A DNA stretch of 64,000 bases, from contig CALFLO010000075.1 of NCBI GenBank assembly GCA_937880175.1, positions 1 through 64,000 of the forward strand. The letters run 5' to 3'. Every line of letters begins with the position of its first letter. Within the stretch, counting starts at the first letter, position 1. Positions 42,929 through 52,231 of this stretch are shown piece by piece. Position numbers and translations under genes: made by a program. Below the pieces are notes generated by a model that saw only the letters and a list, made by a program, of their open reading frames with translations, searched no databases and had not been told where the DNA came from. This DNA is from an uncultured Gluconobacter sp. Lineage in GTDB: Bacteria; Pseudomonadota; Alphaproteobacteria; Acetobacterales; Acetobacteraceae.

Positions 42929-43933
42929 ATGGACGAGACACCGTCCGCTTCAGGCCGGAGCAACGGTCCGGCCCTTTCGCCGGAGACCATGAAGCGCGCT
43001 TACAGGGACATGCTTCTTGTCCGGCGCTTTGAGGAAAAGGCCGGCCAGCTTTACGGCATGGGTCTGATCGGCGGCTTCTGCCACCTTTATATCGGGCAGG
43101 AAGCTGTTGTGGTCGGCATCGGCCTCAACATGAAGCAGGGCGACAAGTCCATCACGTCCTATCGTGACCACGGGCAGATGCTCGTGGCTGGCATGACGCC
43201 ACGCGGCGTCATGGCGGAACTGACGGGCCGCTCCGGCGGGTATTCGCGCGGCAAAGGCGGCTCCATGCACATGTTCTCCCGTGAAAAGGAGTTCTATGGG
43301 GGCCATGGCATTGTCGGCGCGCAGGTCGCACTGGGTACGGGTCTGGCATTTGCCAACAAATATCGTGGCACGGATGAGGTCTCGATCGTCTATTTCGGCG
43401 AGGGTGCCTCTGCACAGGGGCAGGTCTATGAGAGCTTCAATCTCGCGGCCCTGCACAAGCTGCCCTGCATCTATGTGATCGAGAACAACCGCTACGGCAT
43501 GGGCACGTCCATTGAGCGCGCATCCGCCTCCAAGGATCTGTCCCGCAACGGCGAGCCCTGGGGCATCGCGAGCCGCAAGGTGGACGGCATGGATATTTTC
43601 GCGGTGCACGAAGCGGCGCAGGAAGCCATGGAATACTGTCGTGCGGGCAAGGGGCCGTTCCTGCTGGAAATGGAAACCTATCGCTATCGCGGGCATTCCA
43701 TGTCCGATCCGGCAAAGTATCGCCAGCGCACGGAAGTCGAGGAAATGCGCCGTACGCGCGATCCGATCGAGACGCTGAAGGCCGAGATGCTGCGCTGCGG
43801 GATCGAAGAGAGCGTCTTCAAGGACATCGAGACGGACGTAAAGGCCGTTGTGGCCGATGCGACCGAATTTGCGCAGACGAGCCCGGAGCCGGATCTTTCC
43901 GAACTCTGGACTGATATTCTGGTGGAGGCCTGA
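42929..43933 (+). CDS. pdhA: pyruvate dehydrogenase E1 component, alpha subunit
   Basis: With PdhB forms the thiamine-diphosphate E1 that decarboxylates pyruvate. The 334-residue protein has GFCHLYIGQEA, the phospho-loop-like YSRGKGGSMH, and the ThDP motif running from FGEGASAQG to IENN. AGGAG six bases upstream fixes the ATG at 42929; the frame is open to 42857. It is first in pdhA-pdhB-pdhC-lpdA, with three to five bases between genes. Confidence 0.95.
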   Translation: MDETPSASGRSNGPALSPETMKRAYRDMLLVRRFEEKAGQLYGMGLIGGFCHLYIGQEAVVVGIGLNMKQGDKSITSYRDHGQMLVAGMTPRGVMAELTGRSGGYSRGKGGSMHMFSREKEFYGGHGIVGAQVALGTGLAFANKYRGTDEVSIVYFGEGASAQGQVYESFNLAALHKLPCIYVIENNRYGMGTSIERASASKDLSRNGEPWGIASRKVDGMDIFAVHEAAQEAMEYCRAGKGPFLLEMETYRYRGHSMSDPAKYRQRTEVEEMRRTRDPIETLKAEMLRCGIEESVFKDIETDVKAVVADATEFAQTSPEPDLSELWTDILVEA

Positions 43934-43936
43934 TCC

Positions 43937-45304
43937 ATGGCATCTCTGATTCTGATGCCGGCTCTGTCGCCGACCATGACCGAAGGGACGCTGGCCCGCT
44001 GGGTCAAAAAAGCCGGAGACAGCGTTGCCGCCGGTGACGTAATTGCGGAAATCGAGACCGACAAGGCGACCATGGAAGTCGAAGCCGTGGACGAGGGCGT
44101 GATCGGCAAGACGCTGGTGGACGAGGGCGCGCAGAACATTGCCGTCAATACGCCCATTGCCGTGCTTCTGGCGGACGGTGAGGACGCCTCTGCTGCGGAC
44201 AACGTGACCCGTTCTGCCGATCCGGCTGCCGGGGCGTCCGTTGCCATCGAGACGCCAGCAGATCCAGGCATCGTGGAAGCGCCGGAAGTCACGCAGGCCG
44301 AGAATGACCGGGACTGGGGCGAGACCAGCGAAATCACCGTCCGTCAGGCACTGCGTGATGCCATGGCCGCCGAGCTTCGTCGTGATGAAGACGTCTTTCT
44401 GATCGGTGAGGAAGTGGCGCAGTATCAGGGCGCCTACAAGATCAGTCAGGGTCTGCTGGAAGAATTCGGCGAAAAGCGCATTATCGATACACCGATCACC
44501 GAGCATGGCTTTACCGGCATGGCGGTGGGTGCGGCTCTGACGGGGCTCAAGCCGATCGTCGAGTTCATGACCATGAACTTCTCGCTTCAAGCCGTTGATC
44601 ATATTATTAATTCTGCCGCCAAGACACTGTATATGTCGGGTGGTCAGATGGGTTGTCCCATTGTGTTCCGTGGTCCGAATGGCGCGGCGGCTCGTGTGGG
44701 CGCGCAGCATTCACAGTGCTTTGCGAGCTGGTATGCGCATATTCCGGGCCTGAAAGTCGTGGCGCCATGGTCGTCGGCGGATGCGAAGGGGCTGCTGCGT
44801 GCGGCCATCCGTGATCCGAACCCGGTCATCGTGCTCGAAAACGAGATCCTTTACGGCCAGAAGTTCCCATGCCCGGTAGATGAAGACTTCGTTCTGCCGA
44901 TCGGTCGCGCGAAGATCGAGCGCGAAGGGACCGATGTGACGCTGGTGGCGTTCTCCATCATGGTTGGCGTGGCTCTGGAAGCTGCGGCCATTCTGGCGGA
45001 AGAGGGCATTTCGGCCGAGGTCATCAACCTGCGCTCGATCCGTCCGCTGGACACCGAGACGATCGTGCGCAGCGTGAAGAAGACAAACCGGATCGTCTCC
45101 GTCGAGGAAGGCTGGCCGGTGGCTGGTATCGGGGCGGAAATATGCACCGTGGCGGTCGAGCAGGCCTTTGACTGGCTCGATGCGCCGCCGGCGCGTGTCT
45201 GCGGGCTCGACCTGCCGATGCCTTATGCGGCCAATCTCGAAAAACTGGCGCTTCCGAAACCCGAATGGGTTGTGGATGCCGTTCGCAAGCAGCTGCGGGA
45301 CTGA
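43937..45304 (+). CDS. pdhB: pyruvate dehydrogenase E1 component, beta subunit with N-terminal lipoyl domain
   Basis: A 455-residue E1-beta subunit. Residues 1-78 are a lipoyl domain with the acceptor lysine K43 in ETDKATMEVE; an Ala/Pro/Glu linker leads to the transketolase-type pyrimidine domain from about 135 (TVRQALRDAM, LIGEEVAQYQGAYK). Lipoyl domains on E1-beta are known in several alphaproteobacteria. The lipoyl-coding DNA is almost identical to that of pdhC. The start is three bases after pdhA. Confidence 0.95.
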   Translation: MASLILMPALSPTMTEGTLARWVKKAGDSVAAGDVIAEIETDKATMEVEAVDEGVIGKTLVDEGAQNIAVNTPIAVLLADGEDASAADNVTRSADPAAGASVAIETPADPGIVEAPEVTQAENDRDWGETSEITVRQALRDAMAAELRRDEDVFLIGEEVAQYQGAYKISQGLLEEFGEKRIIDTPITEHGFTGMAVGAALTGLKPIVEFMTMNFSLQAVDHIINSAAKTLYMSGGQMGCPIVFRGPNGAAARVGAQHSQCFASWYAHIPGLKVVAPWSSADAKGLLRAAIRDPNPVIVLENEILYGQKFPCPVDEDFVLPIGRAKIEREGTDVTLVAFSIMVGVALEAAAILAEEGISAEVINLRSIRPLDTETIVRSVKKTNRIVSVEEGWPVAGIGAEICTVAVEQAFDWLDAPPARVCGLDLPMPYAANLEKLALPKPEWVVDAVRKQLRD

Positions 45305-45309
45305 CAACG

Positions 45310-46539
45310 ATGGCTACCGATATTCTGATGCCGGCGCTGTCGCCGACCATGACTGAGGGCAAACTGGCCCGCTGGCTCAAAGCCGAGGGCGATACCGTTT
45401 CCGCGGGGGACGTGATCGCCGAGATCGAGACCGACAAGGCGACCATGGAAGTGGAAGCCGTGGACGAGGGAATCCTTGGCCGCATCCTGATCCAGGAAGG
45501 TATCGAAGGCATTCCCGTCAACACGCCGATCGCAATTCTTGTGGAAGAGGGCGAGGCTGTGCCGGAAGATTCTTCCACGCAGGCGGCAGCTGCCCCAAAA
45601 ATCGAGACTCCTACGACTGTGTCTACTGGTGCTGCTCCTGTCAAAGCTCTGGCGGAAGAGAAAGGGGAGCGCATCTTCGTCTCTCCGCTCGCCAAGCGCA
45701 TGGCGCGTGAGCGGGGCATTGCCCTTGACGCGCTGAAGGGGAGTGGTCCGAACGGCCGCATTCTCAAGCGTGATGTCGAGAAGGGTGTAACAGCTCCGAA
45801 GGCTACGCCGAAAGCGACACCGACAGTTGCTCCCGTCACTGCTTCGGAGGAGACGGTTCGTCGTGTTCCGAACTCGACGATGCGCAAGGTGATCGCCCGT
45901 CGTCTGACGGAATCCAAGACGCAGGTTCCGCATTTCTATGTCTCGGTCGATATCGAGCTGGATGCTTTGCTGGAGTTGCGTTCAAAGCTGAACTCCACGG
46001 CGCAGGAAAACAGTTTCAAGATCTCGGTCAATGACATGATGATCAAGGCCGTCGCGCTGGCGCTGAAAAAGGTGCCGGGTGTGAATGTGCAGTTCACGGA
46101 TGCCGAGACGCTGCATTTCGAGAACGTGGACATCTCGATGGCCGTATCGGTTCCGGACGGGCTGATCACGCCAATCATCCGCAATGCCGATCGCAAGTCC
46201 CTGCGCCACATCAGCGTCGAAGCCAAGGATCTGGCCAAGCGTGCCCGGGCTGGCAAGCTCAAGCCTGAGGAGTTCCAAGGCGGGACATTCTCCATTTCCA
46301 ACATGGGCATGTTCGGCGTGCGTGAGTTCGCGGCGATCATCAATCCGCCGCAGGCCGGTATTCTGGCAATTGCATCTGGCGAAAAGCGGGCCGTTGTACG
46401 CGGTTCGGAAATTGCTGTTGCGACCGTGATGACGGCGACGCTGTCGGTCGATCACCGGGCCGTCGATGGCGCCCTTGGTGCTGAATGGCTCAATGCGCTG
46501 CGCGATATCGTGCAGAACCCTTACTTTCTGGTGGTCTGA
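45310..46539 (+). CDS. pdhC: dihydrolipoamide acetyltransferase (PDH E2)
   Basis: The core E2 subunit, 409 residues: a single lipoyl domain (1-78, K43), an Ala/Pro/Thr linker, a peripheral-subunit-binding domain (about 120-155; VSPLAKRMARERGI), a second linker, and the catalytic acetyltransferase domain with the DHRAVDGALGAEWL active-site motif. The ATG at 45310 starts five bases after the pdhB stop. Confidence 0.95.
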   Translation: MATDILMPALSPTMTEGKLARWLKAEGDTVSAGDVIAEIETDKATMEVEAVDEGILGRILIQEGIEGIPVNTPIAILVEEGEAVPEDSSTQAAAAPKIETPTTVSTGAAPVKALAEEKGERIFVSPLAKRMARERGIALDALKGSGPNGRILKRDVEKGVTAPKATPKATPTVAPVTASEETVRRVPNSTMRKVIARRLTESKTQVPHFYVSVDIELDALLELRSKLNSTAQENSFKISVNDMMIKAVALALKKVPGVNVQFTDAETLHFENVDISMAVSVPDGLITPIIRNADRKSLRHISVEAKDLAKRARAGKLKPEEFQGGTFSISNMGMFGVREFAAIINPPQAGILAIASGEKRAVVRGSEIAVATVMTATLSVDHRAVDGALGAEWLNALRDIVQNPYFLVV

Positions 46540-46542
46540 ACC

Positions 46543-47949
46543 ATGTCCGAGACTTTCGATCTGATTGTTGTTGGTGGCGGCCCCGGTGGCTATGTGGCTG
46601 CATTGCGGGCCAGCCAGCTCGGCATGAGCGTAGCGGTTGTGGAAAGCACGCATTTCGGCGGCGTCTGCCTCAACTGGGGTTGCATCCCGACCAAGGCGCT
46701 TCTGCGATCTTCGGAAATTCACCACCTGCTGCATGAACTGGGAACGTTCGGGCTTTCCGCGGACAACATCTCCTTCGATCTTTCCAAGATCGTGGGCCGG
46801 TCGCGGAGCATCGCGCGGCGGATGGGTGGCGGCATTGCGCATCTGCTGAAGAAGGCCAAGGTCACGACGTTTGACGGTCACGCCAAGCTGGCCGGACGTT
46901 CGGGCGAAGCGCATCAGGTTGCGATCACCAAGGATGGCGTTGCGGTTGCGACCATCAAGGCACCGCATGTCATTCTCGCAACCGGTGCGCGTGGCCGTCA
47001 GCTTCCGGGTCTGGAGACAGACGGTACCCTAATCTGGGGCGCTCGTGAGGCCATGACACCGAAGGAACTGCCCAAGCGGCTCCTCGTCATCGGCTCGGGT
47101 GCCATCGGGATCGAGTTTGCGTCGTTCTACCGGAACATGGGCAGCGAGGTCACGATCGCCGAAGTCGCGGACCGGATCCTGATTGCCGAAGATCCGGAAA
47201 TCAGCGCCGCTGCCCGCAAGGCTTTCGAAAAACAGGGGATGAAGATCATCACCAGCGCGAAAGTCGGGCCGCTGAACAAAGGTGAGAACGAGGTCTCCAC
47301 GACGATCGAGAGCCCGACGGGCAAGGTCGATCTGACGGTGGACCGCGTGATCTGCGCGGTTGGTATCGTCGGCAATGTCGAGGATCTGGGGCTTGAGGGC
47401 ACGAAGGTCCAGGTTGACCGGACCCATATCGTGACGGACGGGTTCTGCCGCACCGGCGAGCCGGGGATCTATGCCATCGGTGACGTCGCTGGCGCGCCGT
47501 GGCTGGCGCACAAGGCAAGCCATGAAGGCATTCTGTGTGTGGAGAAGATTGCAGGCCGTTCGCCGCAGCCTCTGCATGCGCTGAACATCCCGGGCTGCAC
47601 TTACTCGCGTCCGCAGATCGCCTCCGTTGGTCTTAGCGAGGAGAAAGCCATCGCGGCGGGGCACAAGGTCAAGGTCGGGCGTTTCCCGTTCATTGCCAAC
47701 GGCAAGGCCGTGGCGATGGGCGAGACGGATGGCATGGTCAAAACCGTGTTCGACGCCACGAGCGGCGAACTGCTGGGCGCGCACATGATCGGTGCGGAAG
47801 TCACGGAAATGATCCAGGGCTACGTCATCACCCGCACGGGTGAACTGACGGAAGCGGAGCTGATCGAGACGGTCTTCCCGCATCCGACCATTTCCGAGAC
47901 CATGCATGAAGCAACTCTGGCGGCCTTCGACGGCCCGCTGCATATCTGA
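46543..47949 (+). CDS. lpdA: dihydrolipoyl dehydrogenase (E3)
   Basis: Reoxidises dihydrolipoamide with NAD+. The 468-residue flavoprotein has the FAD motif VVGGGPGGYVAA, the redox disulfide in GGVCLNWGCIPTK, an NAD-binding GSGAIGIEF, and the C-terminal HPTISE with the active-site His-Glu. Being in the PDH operon, it serves this complex and perhaps others. It starts three bases after pdhC. Confidence 0.95.
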   Translation: MSETFDLIVVGGGPGGYVAALRASQLGMSVAVVESTHFGGVCLNWGCIPTKALLRSSEIHHLLHELGTFGLSADNISFDLSKIVGRSRSIARRMGGGIAHLLKKAKVTTFDGHAKLAGRSGEAHQVAITKDGVAVATIKAPHVILATGARGRQLPGLETDGTLIWGAREAMTPKELPKRLLVIGSGAIGIEFASFYRNMGSEVTIAEVADRILIAEDPEISAAARKAFEKQGMKIITSAKVGPLNKGENEVSTTIESPTGKVDLTVDRVICAVGIVGNVEDLGLEGTKVQVDRTHIVTDGFCRTGEPGIYAIGDVAGAPWLAHKASHEGILCVEKIAGRSPQPLHALNIPGCTYSRPQIASVGLSEEKAIAAGHKVKVGRFPFIANGKAVAMGETDGMVKTVFDATSGELLGAHMIGAEVTEMIQGYVITRTGELTEAELIETVFPHPTISETMHEATLAAFDGPLHI

Positions 47950-47954
47950 GCATC

Positions 47955-48923
47955 ATGTCCCAGCGCATCACCATCGATCATCGCGCCGCACCCGCACTCC
48001 GTCATCCGGAGAAGGCGCACCGGCCTGACAACCCGATCCAGCGCAAGCCGTCCTGGATCCGGGTCAAGGCGCCGAACCATCCCGTCTATCACGAGACCCG
48101 CGCGCTCATGCGGGAGGCCGGACTGGTGACGGTCTGCGAGGAAGCGGCATGCCCTAATATCGGGGAATGCTGGTCCCAGCGTCATGCCACGATGATGATC
48201 ATGGGCGAGATCTGCACCCGGGCCTGCGCATTCTGCAACGTCACGACCGGGCTGCCGAAGCATCTCGATGCGGATGAGCCGCGTCGGGTCGGAGAAGCGG
48301 TGGCAAAGCTTGGTCTCAAGCACGTCGTCATCACATCTGTGGACCGTGACGATCTGGAAGATGGGGGTGCGGAGCATTTCGCACGGGTCATCCGGGCAAT
48401 TCGCGAGACCTCCCCACAGACCACGATCGAGATCCTGACGCCCGATTTCCTGCGCAAGGATGGTGCACTGGAGGTCGTGGTGGCGGCCCGGCCGGATGTT
48501 TTCAATCACAATATCGAGACTGTGCCCCGGCTTTACCCCACCATCCGACCAGGTGCGCGTTACTACCAGTCGGTCCGTCTTCTGGATGGAGTAAAGAAAC
48601 TCGATCCTTCCATTTTTACCAAGTCCGGCCTCATGCTTGGGCTTGGCGAGGAGCGGATGGAAGTATCCCAGGTGATGGATGATTTCCGGATCGCGGACGT
48701 CGATTTCCTGACGCTCGGGCAGTATCTCCAGCCATCGGCGAAACATGCGGCGGTTGAAAAGTTTGTTACCCCCGACGAGTTTGATGGCTATGCTGCGGCA
48801 GCCCGTTCAAAAGGATTTCTTCAGGTCAGTGCCAGTCCTCTGACCCGGTCCTCCTACCATGCGGACAGTGACTTCGCGAAGCTTCAGGCTGCGCGGAACA
48901 GCCGTCTGAAAGAAAGTCTCTGA
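47955..48923 (+). CDS. lipA: lipoyl synthase
   Basis: A radical-SAM enzyme that inserts two sulfurs into octanoyl groups on lipoyl domains, here those of PdhB and PdhC just upstream. The 322-residue protein has the auxiliary cluster motif CEEAACPNIGEC, the radical-SAM CTRACAFC, and the C-terminal RSSYHAD that binds the auxiliary cluster. It starts five bases after lpdA and so is likely cotranscribed with the enzymes it activates. Confidence 0.95.
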   Translation: MSQRITIDHRAAPALRHPEKAHRPDNPIQRKPSWIRVKAPNHPVYHETRALMREAGLVTVCEEAACPNIGECWSQRHATMMIMGEICTRACAFCNVTTGLPKHLDADEPRRVGEAVAKLGLKHVVITSVDRDDLEDGGAEHFARVIRAIRETSPQTTIEILTPDFLRKDGALEVVVAARPDVFNHNIETVPRLYPTIRPGARYYQSVRLLDGVKKLDPSIFTKSGLMLGLGEERMEVSQVMDDFRIADVDFLTLGQYLQPSAKHAAVEKFVTPDEFDGYAAAARSKGFLQVSASPLTRSSYHADSDFAKLQAARNSRLKESL

Positions 48924-49402
48924 TGCCGACACATGCCGAGCAACGGTTGATCGCCTACACGCCGGACCAGCTTTTCGATCTCGTGGCGGATGTGGAGAAA
49001 TATCCGCAGTTCCTTCCCTGGTGTGTGAAGGCAAGCATCCGGACCCAGACGGAACAGGAGCTTGTGGCGGATCTGACGATCGGGTTTGGCCCGTTCCGCG
49101 AGACCTTCACCAGCCGCGTGACGCTGGAGCGGCCTTCGCGCATCCGGGTACGCTACGAGAAGGGGCCTTTCCGGTATCTGAACAATGTCTGGACGTTCAC
49201 GCCGGATCCGCGTGGCTGTCTGGTCGATTTCTTCGTGGATTTCGAATTCCGCTCACGACTTTTGCAGAATGCGATGGGCGTGGTGTTCAATGAGGGTGTG
49301 CGCCTGATGGTCTCCGCCTTCATCAAGCGGGCGCGGGATATTTACGGCGTGCAGGCAGCGAAAGCCTCTCCTGCAGCACCAAGCCTTTCCCAACGGACAT
49401 AA
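48923..49402 (+). CDS. COQ10/RatA-like START-domain protein
   Basis: A 159-residue lipid-binding START-like protein. Residues VADVEKYPQFLPWC and the C-terminal helix FNEGVRLMVSAFIKRA match the COQ10 family, which binds ubiquinone or its precursors; E. coli relatives are annotated RatA, but a toxin role is not implied. Its ATG overlaps the lipA stop by one base (TGATG). A quinone-handling role would suit a respiratory acetic acid bacterium. Confidence 0.85.
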   Translation: MPTHAEQRLIAYTPDQLFDLVADVEKYPQFLPWCVKASIRTQTEQELVADLTIGFGPFRETFTSRVTLERPSRIRVRYEKGPFRYLNNVWTFTPDPRGCLVDFFVDFEFRSRLLQNAMGVVFNEGVRLMVSAFIKRARDIYGVQAAKASPAAPSLSQRT

Positions 49403-49488
49403 AATTTCGTAGTGTTTCCAGAACCATTCGGGGCGTGGGCCGTTTCAGGTCTCAAGCCCCGTCATGGGGATATGAAAAGGATTACATC

Positions 49489-49797
49489 ATGAAAAAGATT
49501 TCCCTTGGCGCATTTGCCCTGACTGCTCTGGTTGCTGCCGCTTCTCCTGCAATGGCCGAGCATCACCATCATCATGGCAAGCACCACGACAAGGCCGCAC
49601 AGACGCAGAAGGCAGACAGCGCGTCCGCAACGGATGACCTGAACGCCCGTTCGCTCCAGCAGGCCCAGACGCCGGTTGCTCCGAACGCACCGACGGCCGC
49701 AATCCCGCCGGCAGCACCGACAGCCATTCCGACGGCACCGAGCCTTCAGGCTCCCCCGGCAGCCTCCACGCTTCCGGCCCCGACGCAGGGTAATTGA
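49489..49797 (+). CDS. small exported His-rich and Ala/Pro-rich protein
   Basis: A 102-residue protein with a clear signal peptide ending in AMA (about residue 22). The mature protein starts with a histidine cluster (EHHHHHGKHHDK), then an Ala/Gln/Ser spacer and a long Ala/Pro/Thr tail, with no folded domain. Metal or proton binding is possible but unproven. The ATG at 49489 follows AAAAGGATT. A terminator ends it as a single-gene unit. Confidence 0.7.
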   Translation: MKKISLGAFALTALVAAASPAMAEHHHHHGKHHDKAAQTQKADSASATDDLNARSLQQAQTPVAPNAPTAAIPPAAPTAIPTAPSLQAPPAASTLPAPTQGN

Positions 49798-49838
49798 GTT
49801 TCCGGGCGGACCTTACTGTCCGCTCAGATTTTCAGTCC

Positions 49839-49875
49839 AAGGCGGCACCCGTTCGTTCGGGAGCCGCCTTTTTTT
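49839..49875 (+). terminator. intrinsic terminator after the His-rich gene
   Basis: An 8-bp stem (49839-49846 with 49863-49870), extended by inner pairing, is followed by a seven-T run. It also faces the convergent pncC gene. Confidence 0.88.
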
Positions 49876-49878
49876 GCG

Positions 49879-50364
49879 TCAGCCGTGTAGGATCATCTGA
49901 AGAGCATGTGTGACAGACTGGGTGCGGATGCTCCCGCGATCACCCGTGAAGTTGCATCGCATGCTCCGGCAAGCCCCGCTTCGGAAGGCAAGTCCGAAGC
50001 AGACGGTTCCGACCGGCTTGAGAACGCTCCCACCGCCCGGTCCGGCAATACCCGTCACGGAAATGGCAAGATCTGCATCTCTGGCGTTCAGAAGGCCGCC
50101 ACGGGCCATGGCTTCGGCCGTCTGGGTGCTGACAGCCCCGTGCTGAGCCAGAATGGCTTCTGGCACACTGACAGCACTCATTTTCAGGGCATTGGAATAG
50201 GTGACAAATCCGCCTTCCAGCACATCTGAAGATCCAGGGATATCGCTCAGCGCGGCACAGATCAGGCCGCCCGTGCAGCTTTCCACCGTAACCAGCCTCA
50301 GACCAACCCTGCTGAGGTGTTCGAGCACCTGCCCCGCGAGCGCGCGGATTTCGTTATCCGGCAT
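49879..50364 (-). CDS. pncC: CinA-family nicotinamide-nucleotide amidohydrolase
   Basis: A 161-residue stand-alone CinA C-terminal domain. The serine nucleophile motif VESCTGGLI, the YSNALK segment and TGIAGPGGG are present; such proteins (PncC) deamidate NMN in pyridine nucleotide salvage. The N-terminal MoaB-like half of full CinA is absent, as in many bacteria. Its start overlaps the transglycosylase stop by 11 bases, so it is the last gene of a minus-strand set. Confidence 0.88.
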   Translation of the reverse strand: MPDNEIRALAGQVLEHLSRVGLRLVTVESCTGGLICAALSDIPGSSDVLEGGFVTYSNALKMSAVSVPEAILAQHGAVSTQTAEAMARGGLLNARDADLAISVTGIAGPGGGSVLKPVGTVCFGLAFRSGACRSMRCNFTGDRGSIRTQSVTHALQMILHG

Positions 50365-52231
50365 GGGTGTTCCGGACGCGATAGATCATCATACTGGCCT
50401 CAATGTTTTCGATATAAAGGCGCGTTTCCCGATAGGGCAGGCGCTCGATCCAGTCCAGCACGCCATCTTCCGAAAGCGGCTCTGATGGCGGGTCTGCCTT
50501 CAGCCACAGATCGACCCGGTGCGGGCCGGCATTATAGGCCGCCAGAGCATAGGGAATCACATTCCCGAAGCGTTCCAGAAGCTGCGAGACATAGGCATTT
50601 CCGATCCTGAGATTCGTCTGGGGATCGGTCAGGGCTGCGGGCGAGACGTTGACCGGTCCCAGGTGTGCCTTGCGGACCACGTCTTTCGCTGCGGCAGGAA
50701 GAAGCTGCAACAGGCCGACGGCATGGGCACCGCTGATGGCATCGGGATCAAAGCCGCTCTCCTGCCGGATGATGGCAGGCAGCAGGCCATCGGGGACAGT
50801 CGAAGCGGAGGGGTATGGATCGGGGAAGCCCTGCGGGTAAAGGGCGATACCTTTGCGGGCCAAAGCATAGGACGCGAAAACTTCGGGCGCGGCCAGACCG
50901 AGGCGCGAGGCAGCGTCCGCGACGGCTTTCTGCCCTTCCGGCGAGGGGTTGACCACGCCCAGCATCATGACGAAATCCCGCGCATGATCGGGGTCACCTG
51001 CCTGCACGAGGTCCGTTGCGGCTTCGAGCAGGTCCGGACGGCTCAGGGTCCCGGCACTTGGGGCAGGAAGGGACTGGAGCGCCTGAAGCAGGGCATCGTC
51101 AAAAGCCTCCGACGATTTTCCCGAGACCAGAATCTCTTCGTTCCGGGTGAGGGCCGCGAGTGCGAGCTGCCCCGGAAAAGTCGTGGGGTAAGAAGCGGCC
51201 TTGCGAAAGGCAGTCTCGGCGTCCCGCTGTTTGTCGGCAGCCTGAAGGGCACGGCCCGTCCAGTAATAGCCGCGGGCCTGCATCTGGAGCGATGTGGCAT
51301 CCTGAAGTGGTCTGAAGAACTTTTCCGCGCGGGCAGGGGCCTGAAGCTCCCTCAGGGCAATGATCCCGCTGAGCAACGCGGCTTCCTGACGATCGATGGT
51401 GTCAGGAGCGAGGGTCGTGTCGTCGGCAAGGTCGGCCGCCTCTTTCGGACGACCTGCCAGCAGCAAGGCACGGGCAAGACTAATGCGTTCGGACGACCAG
51501 TCAGACGAAGGGCTGGCCTTTTGAAGCGCGGCACCCTGCGCACTCCATAGCGAGAGCGCCTCTTCCAGCCTGTCTCCCCGGCGAAGGGCTCTGAGGCGAT
51601 AGCGGATCAGGGTCGGATCGGATTGCAGATCGGCGGGGAGGGATGCGAACAGGGAATCGGCGTCAGGCGAGGCCAGACGTTCGGCCAGTCTCGCATGGGC
51701 CAGAGGCTGCTGCTCTGGAGCAAGACGCTCGATCTGGCGGGAGGCGGCGGAGAACTGGCCGCGCAGTTCCAGAGCCTCATAACGGGTCCACTGATTGGCC
51801 GGAGCGAAGGAGAGGGCAAAACGCTCAAAGAGCATCTGTTCTTCGGCAACGCTCAGAGCATTGCCAGACAGCCAGAGACGGCGCGCCGTTGAGGCAGCAT
51901 CCTGCAAATGGCTGGCACAGGCCTCAAAGGCCGCTGGAAGGGTGAGGGGATAACGCGGGCAGAGCGTGTTCAGGATCTGCGGATCGGTTGTCTGGGACAG
52001 GGCGTTCTGGTAGCGCCAAAGGATCCGGGGTCTCTGCGGCCACTGCGGCGTTTGTGCGAGAAAATCGGCGTAGCGTTGTGCCGGAAAGGCGGCTCCCCCC
52101 GGTCCGACGAGGGTCAGCCATTCCGCCAGCCGCTCCCGCACGGGCGGAGACGGTGGCGCGGCGAGGGCTGATGACGCAGCGAAAAGCGCTATCAGCCCCG
52201 TGAAAACTGTTCTGCTATTTCGGAAGAACAT
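50354..52231 (-). CDS. slt: soluble lytic murein transglycosylase
   Basis: A periplasmic enzyme of about 625 residues that cleaves peptidoglycan to anhydro-muropeptides. A signal peptide ends at ALA (about residue 21); a long helical superhelix of TPR-like repeats (about 40-450) precedes the SLT domain with catalytic glutamate in IRQESGFDPDAIS and the AYNAGPHRV motif. The ATG at 52231 gives a good signal peptide; the frame is open to 52354 inside the TerC gene. It overlaps both neighbours. Confidence 0.9.
   Translation of the reverse strand: MFFRNSRTVFTGLIALFAASSALAAPPSPPVRERLAEWLTLVGPGGAAFPAQRYADFLAQTPQWPQRPRILWRYQNALSQTTDPQILNTLCPRYPLTLPAAFEACASHLQDAASTARRLWLSGNALSVAEEQMLFERFALSFAPANQWTRYEALELRGQFSAASRQIERLAPEQQPLAHARLAERLASPDADSLFASLPADLQSDPTLIRYRLRALRRGDRLEEALSLWSAQGAALQKASPSSDWSSERISLARALLLAGRPKEAADLADDTTLAPDTIDRQEAALLSGIIALRELQAPARAEKFFRPLQDATSLQMQARGYYWTGRALQAADKQRDAETAFRKAASYPTTFPGQLALAALTRNEEILVSGKSSEAFDDALLQALQSLPAPSAGTLSRPDLLEAATDLVQAGDPDHARDFVMMLGVVNPSPEGQKAVADAASRLGLAAPEVFASYALARKGIALYPQGFPDPYPSASTVPDGLLPAIIRQESGFDPDAISGAHAVGLLQLLPAAAKDVVRKAHLGPVNVSPAALTDPQTNLRIGNAYVSQLLERFGNVIPYALAAYNAGPHRVDLWLKADPPSEPLSEDGVLDWIERLPYRETRLYIENIEASMMIYRVRNTHAG

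Noticed and set aside
42950..44710. Long minus-strand open frame of 586 codons opposite pdhA and pdhB
   Set aside because: Antisense shadow of conserved genes with skewed composition; no motif or ribosome site.
48923..49402. RatA ribosome-association toxin
   Set aside because: The START-domain pattern fits COQ10-type quinone-binding proteins, and no antitoxin partner is present.
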